Positions 34,244 through 45,243 of a stretch of DNA of 64,000 nt are shown here, piece after piece. Numbering within the stretch: the stretch's first letter is position 1; every line of letters begins with the position of its first letter. The stretch lies in assembly GCA_033807775.1 (NCBI GenBank), contig CM066326.1, forward strand, positions 94,590,873 to 94,654,872. The letters are read 5' to 3'. Below the pieces are notes generated by a model. It was not told where the DNA came from. It did not search any database and worked only from the letters and a program-made list of their open reading frames with translations. A program made the translations under genes and the position numbers. The DNA comes from Saussurea involucrata. Its lineage: Eukaryota; Streptophyta; Magnoliopsida; Asterales; Asteraceae.

Positions 34244-35867
34244 TGTAACAACCAGGTTTTCTTGTGTATTTGAAGTTTAGTGGCATTTATGCAAGAAGTG
34301 AAAGTTAAGTTGAGGGGCTGGTTTGCAATTTATGAAAGGTATTTATGGACCCGTTTCCCTAGGGCAGCCTCCATTATTCTAGAAATCAGTATTTTGGGGT
34401 GCTCTTGGTGTTTGGCGGCCAAGACAAGAGAAAGAGGAGAAAAGAGCTTAAGAGTGGAAACTCTCAATTTGTGCAAGAAGCTTGTTAAGGTAATCATCTA
34501 GTATGTTTCTTCTGCTTAATTCAGGTCCATTACTCTTAATAGATCATGTTTTGGGGAGGAAATCGTGAGGAATTGTTAGAATTTTACCTAAGCATCTCCT
34601 TATTGAGTAATTTGGGATTTTAATGCTAATATGCCGATTTAGTGGTTTAAAATGGATTTAATTGAGTGGTTTTGGCTAGGGGATGAACCCTTAGGTTTGT
34701 CTAATCGAGCTGTTACCAAATAAACGAGTTTTAATCACTTTTAGATTGTTGGTTTTCGAACAACAGTGGTTTCCGGACGATAGAGGTTCTTGATGTCCGG
34801 TAGTTTCCAGATAGGTTACAGGTATCCGGGTAGTTTTGCCCTGGTGGTTCCCGGATGTAGGTCTTTCCGGGAAAAAGGGTTTCCGGGTGTTAGTACCCGG
34901 TAAAGGGTGTGTCCGGGATGTTCTAATGTCCGGACAGTTCGGAGTATCCGGACAGTTCGGGGTATCCGGACAGTTTGGGTATCCGGAATGTGTTAGCGTC
35001 CGGACTGTGTCAGCGGTACAGTAGAGTCAGACCGTCCGAACTGATATGAATCTAATGTCCTTAGGTGTTCGTTTGGGTTAACTTGAGGATAGTTAAGAAG
35101 CGCGTTCTACGTAACCAAAGGTGAGTTCTCTCAACCTTTTTATGACGTACTATGTTTTACTGAATATGGTTCCCTTTTCGAGCATGAACTGATTTATAAA
35201 AGTTATGCATGTTTCCATGTTTTGCATGTTTATTTGCAAATGAAATGATGTTTAAGGTTTTCATGAATATGATTTCAAATGTATGTGTATGCTATGTGGA
35301 GTCGGTTGCACAGTGGGGTCAGGGTACCTTGGGATTTCTAATCCCTTGGGCATATGGAGGTTAGCTTGTAGGTTGGAATTCGTTTCCTCCTACATGAAGG
35401 AACAGGGGGTCCACTTGGATTCCGGTGTAGACGAGAGGGTGTCCGTTAGGCCCCGATCGGAGTAGCTTATGCGATCCCTGAACCCTGTGTTGAACCTTGG
35501 ATGATGTTTATGAGAAAGAGGTGAATGTATTTTCAATGAAATGATTTTATACTGTGATAAATGTTTTATGGAAGGAATTCACTAGACCTTTTGGTCTAAC
35601 CCTCGCTTTTCAAAAACTAAACCATTTTCAGGTAAGCGTACCGTGGGTTCTTCTAGTAAGAAATAGGAGAAGGCAAGGAGGATGTGGAGCTCTTAGTGAC
35701 TCCAAGTTTTTGACGGATGACTATAGATAGAACTCGGCTGTGGATTTAGAGACTTCTGCTGTCATTTTTGTTTAGTTTGGTTTGATGATGATGTAAAGAC
35801 AAGCTTAATTATGTAACCCGAATGCTTATTTTATGATACTGCATGTTTAAGAATGTGGGACGTTACA
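34244..35867 (+). repeat. Element A 3' LTR (1624 bp)
   Basis: Begins TGTAACAACC, ends GACGTTACA. Contains the TCCGGA cluster (34770-35035) and the hairpin AGACC-TTTT-GGTCT at 35584-35597. The last 1337 bases equal the truncated 5' LTR. Confidence 0.93.
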
Positions 35868-36147
35868 CTATATTAGAGAAAACTTCAAAAAAAACCAAGT
35901 TTAAAAAATTCTCTAAAAGTTGGTGGTAGAAGAGAGAAATAATTATTTTATACAATCTCATCAATTAGATTGAATTTTTATCATTTTATATTAAGTATTT
36001 ATTAAGTGTATTAGGAAGATAACTTAAAAAAATATTATATTAATATAACTTGTTTTAAAATCTCAAAAATAGAAATTTTGTTGAAGATAAATATACCAAC
36101 TCTTTTTAAAAAAAAGTAATTTTAAAATTTTTATAGAAAACCTATTA
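35868..36147 (+). other. AT-rich spacer, no gene seen
   Basis: Between element A and the hAT at 36156. A/T-rich with no recognisable coding or repeat structure; presumably the older target of both insertions. Confidence 0.6.
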
Positions 36148-36321
36148 GAAAAAATTAGACCTGGCAAACGTGTCGTGTTGGGTTCAAAGTTAAACGGATT
36201 GAGAGTGCCTAACTCTAACCCGGCCCGTTTAATAAACGGGTCGGAAAATCTCAACTCTAACCCAACCCGTCTAACCCGCCACGACCCGCCTAACCCGTTT
36301 AACATTTATAAAAATTAATTA

Positions 36322-36467
36322 ACACATCTACCCAAGTTCGAATCCAGACGCTTCCAACTTGTGGCCACTGGGGATAAACTCAGGGCTGCACGCTTTAGCA
36401 GTTGGGGCAATTGCCTCACCTTGCCAGGATTAGTCGGGGCAATGTCCTCGGATACCCTTCCAAAAAA
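36322..36467 (+). mobile_element. SINE-like insertion (left copy)
   Basis: About 146 bp with a pol III B-box match GTTCGAATCC at 36336-36345, an A-tail (CAAAAAAAA) and direct repeats AATTAATTA at 36313-36321 and 36468-36476. No A-box upstream, so it is either 5'-truncated or not a true SINE. Confidence 0.45.
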
Positions 36468-36606
36468 AATTAATTATCGAAAATTCACAAAAAATTACAA
36501 ATTCAAAATTCAAATGAAAGCATTCGAAATCTAAATTTTATAGTTCTAACTTATAAGTTCTAACCTAATCCAAAACATTAAAAACTCAAAGCATTAAAAA
36601 GAAAAC

Positions 36607-36610
<4 letters not shown>

Positions 36611-36649
<39 letters not shown>

Positions 36650-36665
36650 ATGTATGTATATATAT
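36611..36665. repeat. (TA)n(TG)n microsatellite (left copy)
   Basis: Much shorter than its duplicate at 42925-43030, showing fast length change after duplication. Confidence 0.9.
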
Positions 36666-36759
36666 AAACGGGTTATTCAGGTCAATTTCGAGTTGAATTT
36701 TTTGACCCTGCCCTTACTCGTTTAATTTTCGTGTCGTGTCGCCTCAACCCGTTTACTTA

Positions 36760-37342
36760 GGCCATCCGTAACGTAAGCGGGCTCGGGCTCGGGCTAGGGA
36801 GCGGGTAGGGCGGGCTCCAGCGGGTTACGCTACGGGGGGGGGGGGGGGGGGGGCTCGGGCTCGGGTTCCAGCCCCGGGTTCCAAAACCCGTTCAACCCGA
36901 TGGCTTTTTTTTAATTTTTTTTAAATAATTTGAAAATAAAGACGTTGGCAACGGCTATTTTTTAAAAAAAATCCCAATTTAATCACACTATATATATAAT
37001 CCTAAAACCCATTTTATTTTTCACACAAAACAACTCTCTCATTCTCTCATTCTCTTCCATTCTCTATATTTTTCACACCAAAATCTCTCAAATTCTCTCA
37101 AACTCTCTCAAATTTCATCATGAATCCAAACAAAACACCTACATCCCGTCGTAACCGACCGGATACACCGCAACCGCAAGAAGACCCGGAGCTTGGTTTC
37201 CAAGCGTTTTCACAACAAGATTATCATCCGCAATTTTCGCAACAATTTCCGCAACAATTTCCGCCACAATTTTCGCAACAATTTTTCCAACAATTTCCCC
37301 AACAATTTCCTTACCAATTTACACGTCCCGGTTTGATTCAAC
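36760..37342 (+). mobile_element. Harbinger left-end fragment (copy 1)
   Basis: Starts GGCCATCCGTAACG after a TTA target site. Equivalent to the left part of 43128-45081; interrupted at 37342 by element G. Confidence 0.85.
37120..37342 (+). pseudogene. Truncated Myb/NAM-like ORF of Harbinger (copy 1)
   Basis: Begins MNPNKTPTSRRNRPD, with a Gln/Phe-rich low-complexity run (FPQQ repeats); cut by the LTR at 37343 after about 74 codons. Same start as 43497. Confidence 0.85.
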
Positions 37343-38948
37343 TGTAACAACCCGAAATTCTAAGTAAGTATCGAAAGTTTGGGGGCCGAAGTTTAAAGAA
37401 TGAAAGTTGGACTCGAGGGGCCTTAGGGCAATTAGTGGATAGTATGTATGGCCTCAAATCCCTAGGGTAACCCCCCTTTTGTTCTAAAATCAGTGTTGGA
37501 GGTGTTCTTTGTGTGTTTGGCGGCTAAGAGAGAAAAGAGAAGGAGAAAGGAATTTTGGGGAAGATATCAAAAGAGAAGAAATCGTCAAGGTAACCTGTTC
37601 TAATTTCATCTTCCTTATTGTTGTGTGAATCCTTTCTCACTTGTTCTAGATTCATAAGTCTGAATGGGGAGATTCATTGAGTTTTCAATCACTTTTTCCT
37701 AAAAAGTGGGTTTCTTGGGTTTTGTCTTAATAAATCGATTTAAGAGGGTTAAAGATGGATTAAGTGGGTGTTTGGGGTTGGTGGATGAACCCTTATAGTT
37801 GTCTAATCAAACTAATGGCTTAAATCAGAGTTTAAATCGGTTTTAGAATTTCTAAGTTCGTACAGCAGCGTTTTCCGGACACCAGCGTTTGAAGGTGTCC
37901 GGATATGTTGCATGTGTCCGGATAAGTGGTGTGTCCGGAAAAGTGTAGTGTCCGGATAAGTGGTGTGTCCGGATAAATTCAGTGTCCGAAAAAGTGTAGC
38001 GTCCGGATAAGTATAGCATCCGGAAAAGGGTATCCGGACAATGAGGCTGAGCTATTTACCTGATGTGGATCTTTTGCCTTAGGTGTTCGGTGGGTGTAGC
38101 TTGAAGGTGTTTAGGAAGTGCATTGTACGACAATCAAGGTGAGTTCCCTAAACCTATTTACGAAGCAATGTGTTAATTATTCTTTTACTGATAATGGTTC
38201 ACTTTGAGCACGAAATGTTTACCAAATCGATATGCATGTTTTTACATGAAAGCTCATACTTTATTCAAAGAATAGTTAGCATGATGAAATGATTATATGG
38301 TTTACGAGATTCTAAGTTGTATGAAGTATGACATGTTATGTATGCTATGAGGAGTCGGTCTGCACCGTGGGATCGGTATGCTCTGGGATCCGATGATCCC
38401 TTGGACATGGATGATGAGCCGATAGGTTGGAATCTGTTTCCCTCCTATTCGGGTAGAGGGGAGTCTGCTTGGGCCCCGATACGAGGCGAGAGGGGAGTTT
38501 GCTTGGGCCCCGATCGCGGCGAGAGGGGAGTCTGCTTGGGCCCCGATCGTGGTTAGTTTATGCGGTCCTCATCACGGTGCAGTACCATGTTTGACGTTAT
38601 GTGAAGTTTGATGATGAATTTTATAAACGATTTTCCCAATGTTTATATATGTTGTTTTCGGAGGGAATTCACTAGACCTTTTGGTCTAACCCTCGCTTTT
38701 CAAACTAAACCATTTTCAGGTAAACAAGTAGTAAGAGGCTCAAGTAAGTGAATAAGAGCATGATAGAGTACAGATGCAGCTAGAGACAGTGCCGATGCCA
38801 CTTGTAGTAGCAGTTGTTCTCAGTTGTGTATAGGTTGTTTCCGCCAACCTTAGTTTGGGAATGATGTAACAGAATTTTGGGATCCAGTTTTATTACAAGA
38901 GTATGATTTAATGCTATGGTTATCTTGTTATGTTCTTGGGATGTTACA
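37343..38948 (+). repeat. Element G 5' LTR
   Basis: TGTAACAACCC to GGGATGTTACA. TCCGGA cluster at about 37875-38040; the hairpin AGACC-TTTT-GGTCT at 38674-38687; three copies of a GGGGAGTCTGCTTGGGCCCC-like unit at about 38458-38548. Confidence 0.9.
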
Positions 38949-38950
38949 AA

Positions 38951-38963
38951 TGGTATCAGAGCC
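38951..38963 (+). other. Element G primer-binding site (tRNA-Met type)
   Basis: TGGTATCAGAGCC two bases after the LTR. Confidence 0.93.
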
Positions 38964-41900
38964 ATAGTTTAAGGGATTTAGGTGACCGGACGGGCCTAAA
39001 CTTAAACTTGGGAGTAGAAATCACAACTGAGAATCAGGAAATGCGTTAAGAGGGCACTAATGTAGATACAAGAAATGCGTTAGGAGGACACTATTATAGA
39101 GATAGGACTAATAGGGTACTGAGGACTGTCATGTAAGGTAAATTTGAGATTTCACCTGGCCAGTGAAATTGCGAACTTACAGGTACATGTATGTGCTTAA
39201 CCTACCTTATTAACCTATCTAGTGCTCATGTCGTGTTCCAGTACGTTAGATTGTCAACAAGATCCCTGAGGGGTAGACTGAGACCCCTTGTTGGGGAAGT
39301 TTCTTGAGAGGTCACCTATGATGTGATGTATGTATACATCGTAGAGAAAGAATGTTGCATAGAATGTTATGAGTCGTCTAGAGGTAGCTCTTCGTGGATT
39401 CGGAGAGGATGGATGTTGAGTTTGAGTAAGACTCCTGTTTCGGGAGAGTCCTAGTTCTAGAAATCATGGGATAGATCGGTCGGGATGGTAAGAAAGGACG
39501 ATGTCGAAATCTTGGAAGTGTCAATGGAGCTTTGAATTCTTATTCGAGCTTTTCAAGGACAGAGTAAATGAAATAAGATACCTATAGTGAAATGAAAGCA
39601 TATAGAAGTGGAAAGTGAGATAGTTGGTTAAAGCGAAATAGTATGAAAGGGTTGAGTAAGTGAGATGTGGAAAGTGTGTTCAGCAAGTTGTTGCGTGACC
39701 GAAAGGACGACCATTGGTCGTAGGTGGAGTGTCAAGGATAAGTTGCGTAAGCAAAGTGGTTGACCTTGTTAGAGTGAGTAGCCTTCAATTGCAAATAGAG
39801 TCTCATGCATGGCGTTCTTTTATGTAACATGAAACTTTCACGATTTAAAATAAGAATGTAAATGTCAACTTTGAACAAAATGAGTCAGCTTGTACGAGTG
39901 CACGTTTAAAGAAAAAGCGATTTCAGTACGTCGCACATTGAAATTTTGAGGTAAACGATTTGCAAAGTATTCCACACTTTTAATGATAAGTTAGATTGTT
40001 ACAAAAAGGGTCAAGAAAATGGTTACTTGCAATTCACTTATAACCAAAATGCTTATTGACTTTTTGATGTCATACAATTGAGTGCGAGAACCGACTGGTT
40101 TACTTTGTGTCGGTAAATTTTTCAGAATTGTCTCATACGAAAAGATTTTCATGCAGTATATTACTCTCGTAATAACATTGTTCGGATTGAGCAAGATTGA
40201 GGTTCACGGGAAGATGCATGCCAACGGTTCTCGAATCGTTGTGCAGGGTTTTGAAGTTATAAGAGTGATGGGGTCACGGGTACCCGAGTTGTTTCTAAAT
40301 GTTGTCTACTTAAAATGATAAAATGTACGAAATGATTTATCTATTGTGTTGTCATGCATGAAGGCTATGAACTCACTAGGTCGTAGGATGTTACATATTA
40401 AGCTAAGGAAGAACCCCAAGAGTGGAGAAGTGTCGGTTGTATGAGGGTTTGCACCTTTGTTCGATAACTGGAAGTACGGTTGTCAAGGGACGGTTGTGTC
40501 CGGAGGAAGGACTCGAAGCCTTCAAGGTGATGGTTTTTACAACTCGTTATGAGTAGTGTGAGGAGGAAGAATGAAATGTCTATAGCGTGGGAGTATGAGT
40601 TTCGAGGTGAGCTCGTAATGTTGATGTTACATGAGTAGGTTTTGAAAAGAGGGAGGCAGATCATGAAGTTGATTATGATATGTGGAAGGATTAGGTTCCG
40701 TAAGGAACCCCTGTTATAAAGTAAGTTAAGAAGGTAGTTACAGGATTGTCAGTTGATGTAGAAGTCGACGGTTATGTAAGATAGTTGAGGCCGAAGACTT
40801 GAACCAGAAGGTTGAAAGTTGATAGAACACCTTGTAGGGGTGCTAAGAGGATGAGAAGTTATTGTTTTGATTAAGCGTTCTTTTTACGAAGCATGGAGGG
40901 TTCGTAGAATGATGAGGTATGTAACACGAGCGAAGCTAGTGTGTAGATTCTAGCATCCAGTGAGGGACTGTGTCCAGCTTATGTAAGGCCTCGGATCGTA
41001 AAGAGCGAGCAAGAACGATTACAATTGAGCTAATTGGGAACTAGGGAGTTATAGTTCAGCTAGAGTGAGAAAGGGCAAAGTAGCGACATAGACTCGATCG
41101 TGTATGCGAGAAAATGTGAAGGCAAGTTCAGATTGTGTACGAATGACCATGAGAGACTTGGTCGGTAGTGTGATGATAGGAGTGGTGGATGTACGAACTA
41201 CTAGTAGCTTCAATTGCCAAGATTTTTGTGTCAGCCGGTGATGTAGTAAGGTGATGTTAGAAAAGTGAAGGATTAAAAGGAAGTCCGTTTGGGATTTCGG
41301 GTGGAGTGTAAGTTTTGCAACCCCAGTTGTTGAAGTACGTGGTTTGTAAGTTGGTGATTATTTTGACTATTATCATAATGGAATGTCGGGGCATAATTGG
41401 GTGATTGCCCAGCTGTGAGATCAAGCTTTGTGGTTATGTATGTTGTTAAGTATATTCTTGAAGGCAGAGTAAATGTACAGAAGATGATGAATATATTAGT
41501 CGAGCTGTAGTATAGTAGATGAGAAATCGTTAAAGAATGAAAAATTGTTCCTTATGCGTGAGGGAATGATCCTAGAAGGAAATAGTTGGAAATGTTGGTC
41601 ATGTTTAAGGAATGACATGATGATGATTATGGGTCGGAGTGGTAGTATGATCATTAATTGATTTGAAATGTCATGATAGAGGTATAAGCCTTTGGTTGGT
41701 TGATAAAAATTTTATAGATTTGTTAGGTAATGACGTTCATTTGTTATTACAGGATGTGTTACAATTCTTGGGGAAGTGTTATTGAGATTAACACACTGAT
41801 TGTTAAAGAATTATTTAAGGTAAATCTAAGTAAGAAAGCCGGGATGACAGTATATATGTATCTGTCTGATTTTATGATCATGGTGGTTAATCGAAAGAAT

Positions 41901-42506
41901 TGTGGAACCCGAGTTTCGGGGTGTTCCTGAGTTATTAGATCCGTTTGTAATAGAGATTCCAAAGGGGGTGGATTATTAGAGTGAATAGGGGACGTTACTA
42001 AGAAACACTTTGGGGTCGTTGGAAGTTTAAAGAGGATGAGGGTTGTGTTAGTCAAGTGTGGTGGAATAGATGTGAATTCCTGAAAGAGTGTGAGCTGTGG
42101 TATATGAGTGAAAGAACTGTCTGAGAAAGTAAAAGTTGGAGAGTAAAGAATGTGGATTGTCAGTGATAAATGTATGTCGGATTAAGTGAGTAATTTGGAA
42201 GTAGTAAATGTGGCAGTAATACCAGAAAGGTGCTGTGTTATGTGGATTGTCAGTGATAAATGTGCGAACTTTTGGAACGAGTTTTGAGGAAGGGATTTGT
42301 GTATGATTTTGTGCAGGAAAGAAGTGGATTAGACAACTGAATGAGTTAAGTTAAGTGACCTTGTGAGAAATGTACAAATGAATTGGTCGTGCAGTGATTG
42401 AGCTAGTGAGAATAGTATGGTGTGACCATGGTTACTCCTCCCAGTTGAGTGAGGATAACCGGAGTTATGTGTTATATGTCTGAGCGAACGTGGCAATCAA
42501 CGAGGA
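38964..42506 (+). other. Element G internal region without genes
   Basis: About 3.5 kb, purine-rich on the plus strand, stops in all frames. The best ORFs (40082-40318 and 41730-41930) show no family motif. Part of it is shared with element I, which argues the sequence was carried by a family rather than being random host DNA. Confidence 0.7.
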
Positions 42507-42630
42507 ATTGAGAGTGCCTAACTCTAACCCGGCCCGTTTAATAAACGGGTCGGAAAATCTCAACTCTAACCCAACCCGTCTAACCCGCCACGACCCGCCT
42601 AACCCGTTTAACATTTATAAAAATTAATTA

Positions 42631-42778
42631 ACCCATCTACCCCAAGTTCGAATCCAGACGCTTCCAACTTGTGGCCACTGGGGATAAACTCAGGGCTGCA
42701 CGCTTTAGCAGTTGGGGCAATTGCCTCACCTTGTTAGGATTAGTCGGGGCAATGTCCTCGGATACCCTTCCAAAAAAA
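42631..42778 (+). mobile_element. SINE-like insertion (right copy)
   Basis: Second copy, by segmental duplication, of the insert at 36322; same AATTAATTA flanks (42622-42630 and 42779-42787). Confidence 0.45.
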
Positions 42779-42918
42779 AATTAATTATCGAAAATTCACA
42801 AAAAAATTACAAATTCAAAATTCAAATGAAAGCATTCGAAATCTAAATTTTATAGTTCAAACTTATAAGTTCTAACCTAATCCAAAACATTAAAAACTCA
42901 AAGCATTAAAAAGAAAAC

Positions 42919-43032
<114 letters not shown>

Positions 43033-43496
43033 TAAACGGGTTATTCGGGTCAATTTCGAGTTGAATTTTTTGACCCTGCCCTTACTCGTTTAATTTTCGT
43101 GCCGTGTCGCCTCAACCCGTTTACTTAGGCCATCCGTAACGTAAGCGGGCTCGGGCTCGGGCTAGGGAGCGGGTAGGGCGGGCTCCAGCGGGTTACGCTA
43201 CGGGGGGGAGCGGGCTCGGGCTCGGGTTCCAGCCCCGGGTTCCAAAACCCGTTCAACCCGATGGCTTTTCTTTTTTTTTAATATTTTTTAAATAATTTGA
43301 AAATAAAGACGTTGGCAACGGCTATTTTTAAAAAAAAATCCCAATTTAATCACACTATATATATAATCCTAAAACCCATTTTATTTTTCACACAAAACAA
43401 CTCTCTCATTCTCTCATTCTCTTCCATTCTCTATATTTTTCACACCAAAATCTCTCAAATTCTCTCAAATTCTCTCAAACTCTCTCAAATTTCATC

Positions 43497-44690
43497 ATGA
43501 ATCCAAACAAAACACCTACATCCCGTCGTAACCGACCGGATACACCGCAACCGCAAGAAGACCCGGAGCTTGGTTTCCAAGCGTTTTCACAACAAGATTA
43601 TCATCCGCAATTTTCGCAACAATTTTCACAACAATTTCCGCCACAATTTTCGCAACAATTTTTCCAACAATTTCCCCAACAATTTCCTTACCAATTTACA
43701 CGTCCCGGTTTGATTCAACAAGGTTTTACTCCGGCCAACTACAATCTTCCTTCACCCGCAATCGATCTCGACGACGACATTGTTCCGGAAACCCAACATT
43801 CTAGCCCGCACACACAACAATCTATTCCGGAACCATCAAACCCGACACCAACGAGAAAAGGAAAAAACAAACAATATGAAAATAGAGCCGCCAAACAGAT
43901 GTGGAGTAAAGACGAGGAACTCGCGTTAGTGTCGGCGTGGGATGACGTTTCGGAGGACCCCGTTGTCGGTAACGCACAAACCGGTGGTAATATTTTTATT
44001 GTTATTATTATTATTATTGTTATTATTATTAATAATATTATTAATATTATTATTATTCTTGTTAATATTCTTATACTTGAATTTACATAAATGTAGAAAG
44101 TTTTGGACCCGAATCGGGCAAGTGTTCTTTAGTTTTATGGGTCGCGGAAATTATAGAACAACTCATCAACTCAACACCAAGTTCAACGACCTCAATAAAA
44201 GAATAAATTCTTTTGGCGGCATCTACAACAACTTGGTCACTAATAGATCAAGCGGAATGAGTGAGGCCGACATTTCTTGAACGACACACGAACGGTACCG
44301 AACACAACTTGGTTTGCTTTCACTCACGAACAAGCTTGGGAAGTCCTCAAAAAATGTCCAAAATGGGGAGCCGTTCCAACGATGACGACAACTTCATCGC
44401 GGGGTTCAAAACGTACCAAACCTTCCGATAATGACGATGAAGACGTCAACGAGGTCGAGCAACTTCAACGACCCATCGGGAGAAACTAGGCAAAAAAAAC
44501 ATCAACGAGTAATACGAGCGGGTCGAATACGAACGAAAGTGTTACTCAGTTGTTGACGAAGTTCAACGAGAAGATTGATGATACAATGGAGTACAAAATG
44601 AAAAAACTCGAACTCGAACGAGATAAGTTGGAACTCGACGAGAAATCGAACGAGAAAAACGATTTGATAAAGACTTCGAGTTTTTCATAA
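43497..44690 (+). pseudogene. Harbinger Myb/NAM-associated ORF, decayed
   Basis: MNPNKTPTSRRNRPD, a Gln/Phe repeat run, then the trihelix/Myb-like block MWSKDEELALVSAWDDVSED. A probable intron (about 43984-44096, TTA-rich) precedes FWTRIGQVFFSFMGRG, THQLNTKFNDLNKRI and AWEVLKKCPKW, the usual layout of the accessory DNA-binding ORF of plant PIF/Harbinger elements. One frameshift at about 44276 and a TAG near 44487. The C-terminal NAM-associated-like charged helix (about 44580-44690) survives. Confidence 0.82.
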
Positions 44691-45081
44691 CCCCGCATGA
44701 TCACCTTACGAGAGATATTTTGAGGGCTACTTTGGCGAAGAAAGAGAAAATTAGAAAATTACATAATTTTGGGTAATTTTGTATTTTGTAATTTTTATTT
44801 TTTTAGTGTTTTGTATTTTGTAATTTTTATTTTTAATGAATGATATGAATTTTTATTTTTATTATTTATCTTATTTTTATTTATTAAAAAATATATAAAT
44901 ATTTTTATTTTGTTAAATAATTAAATGTATAAATAAAAGAATTAAAAATGAGGTGGCAAAAGGGCTTGAGGGTTGCGCTACGCCACTTTAGGGCTTGAGG
45001 GTTTGAGGAGAGGGTTGGGAGAAAAGCTGATGTGGCGCTGATGTGGCGCTTGAGGGCTTGAGGGTTGCGCTACGGATGGCC
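44691..45081 (+). other. Harbinger 3' end, AT-rich, no further gene
   Basis: AT-rich 3' tail (44740-44950), then direct repeats of GGGCTTGAGGGTTGCGCTAC-like units (44965-45075) leading to the right inverted end. Confidence 0.7.
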
Positions 45082-45243
45082 TTAAATGGGTTGAAATGTA
45101 TTACCCAAACCCGTTTATTTCGTGTCGAGTTCGTGTCGGGTTAGCGTGTCGTGTCAGTTTTTACCTGGTCTAGAAAAAATGGATATTCATGTGTCGTGTT
45201 AATCAAATTTGGAATAAAGCGGTCATTTATTGTTTGGAAAAAC

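Larger units (their letters stand above)
641..35867 (+). mobile_element. Element A: Ty3/gypsy chromovirus, hosts nested insertions
   Basis: A full-length but decayed LTR retrotransposon in the order LTR, Met-type primer site, gag, protease, RT, RNase H, integrase with chromodomain-like tail, polypurine tract, LTR. The primer site and C-terminal chromodomain-like segment suggest a Tekay/Del-like chromovirus (family knowledge). Element B (3492-23590) and element E (24844-31872) interrupt it; without them A is about 8.1 kb. Comparing its LTRs by eye over the shared 1337 positions I find roughly 25 substitutions and no indels. Outer target duplications cannot be checked because the 5' LTR is truncated. 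Confidence 0.9.
36198..37342 (+). repeat. Duplicated segment, left copy
   Basis: Nearly identical to 42507-43719. Covers part of hAT F, the SINE-like insert and the left end of the Harbinger, up to element G's insertion point (TTCAAC). Differences are few outside the TA/TG microsatellite and a poly-G tract (36834-36853). Confidence 0.92.
37343..42506 (+). mobile_element. Element G: non-coding LTR element, 3' part missing
   Basis: A 1606 bp LTR, Met-type primer site and about 3.5 kb of internal sequence with no gag or pol. An ORF start at 39256 has ATT instead of ATG followed by codons resembling a basic gag start, then stops. It resembles a large retrotransposon derivative (LARD). It stops at 42506, where the duplicated hAT flank begins; the 3' LTR is absent. 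TCAAC at 37338-37342 is the left target sequence. The region 41500-42480 is homologous to element I (reverse of 61010-62137). Confidence 0.82.
43128..45081 (+). mobile_element. PIF/Harbinger element K (non-autonomous)
   Basis: 1954 bp, inverted ends GGCCATCCGTAACG / CGCTACGGATGGCC, and a TTA target duplication (43125-43127, 45082-45084). The undisturbed sequence GTTTACTTAAACGGG is seen in hAT L near 8725, confirming the duplication. It carries only the Myb/NAM-like ORF; the DDE transposase is absent. Leading G/C-rich direct repeats of GGGCTCGGGCTCGGG lie at 43148-43250. Confidence 0.9.

Noticed and set aside
36834..36853. Poly-G run of about 20 bases as a G-quadruplex element
   Set aside because: The duplicate copy has GGGGGGGAG at this place; long homopolymers are error-prone, so this may be a sequencing artefact.
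38338..38556. 72-codon ORF in element G LTR
   Set aside because: Made by a tandem GGGCCCCGAT-containing repeat within the LTR; no homologue in other LTRs' frames.
41730..42055. ORFs on both strands in element G resembling those at 61664
   Set aside because: Similarity is at DNA level; lengths and frames differ, and no protein family is recognised.
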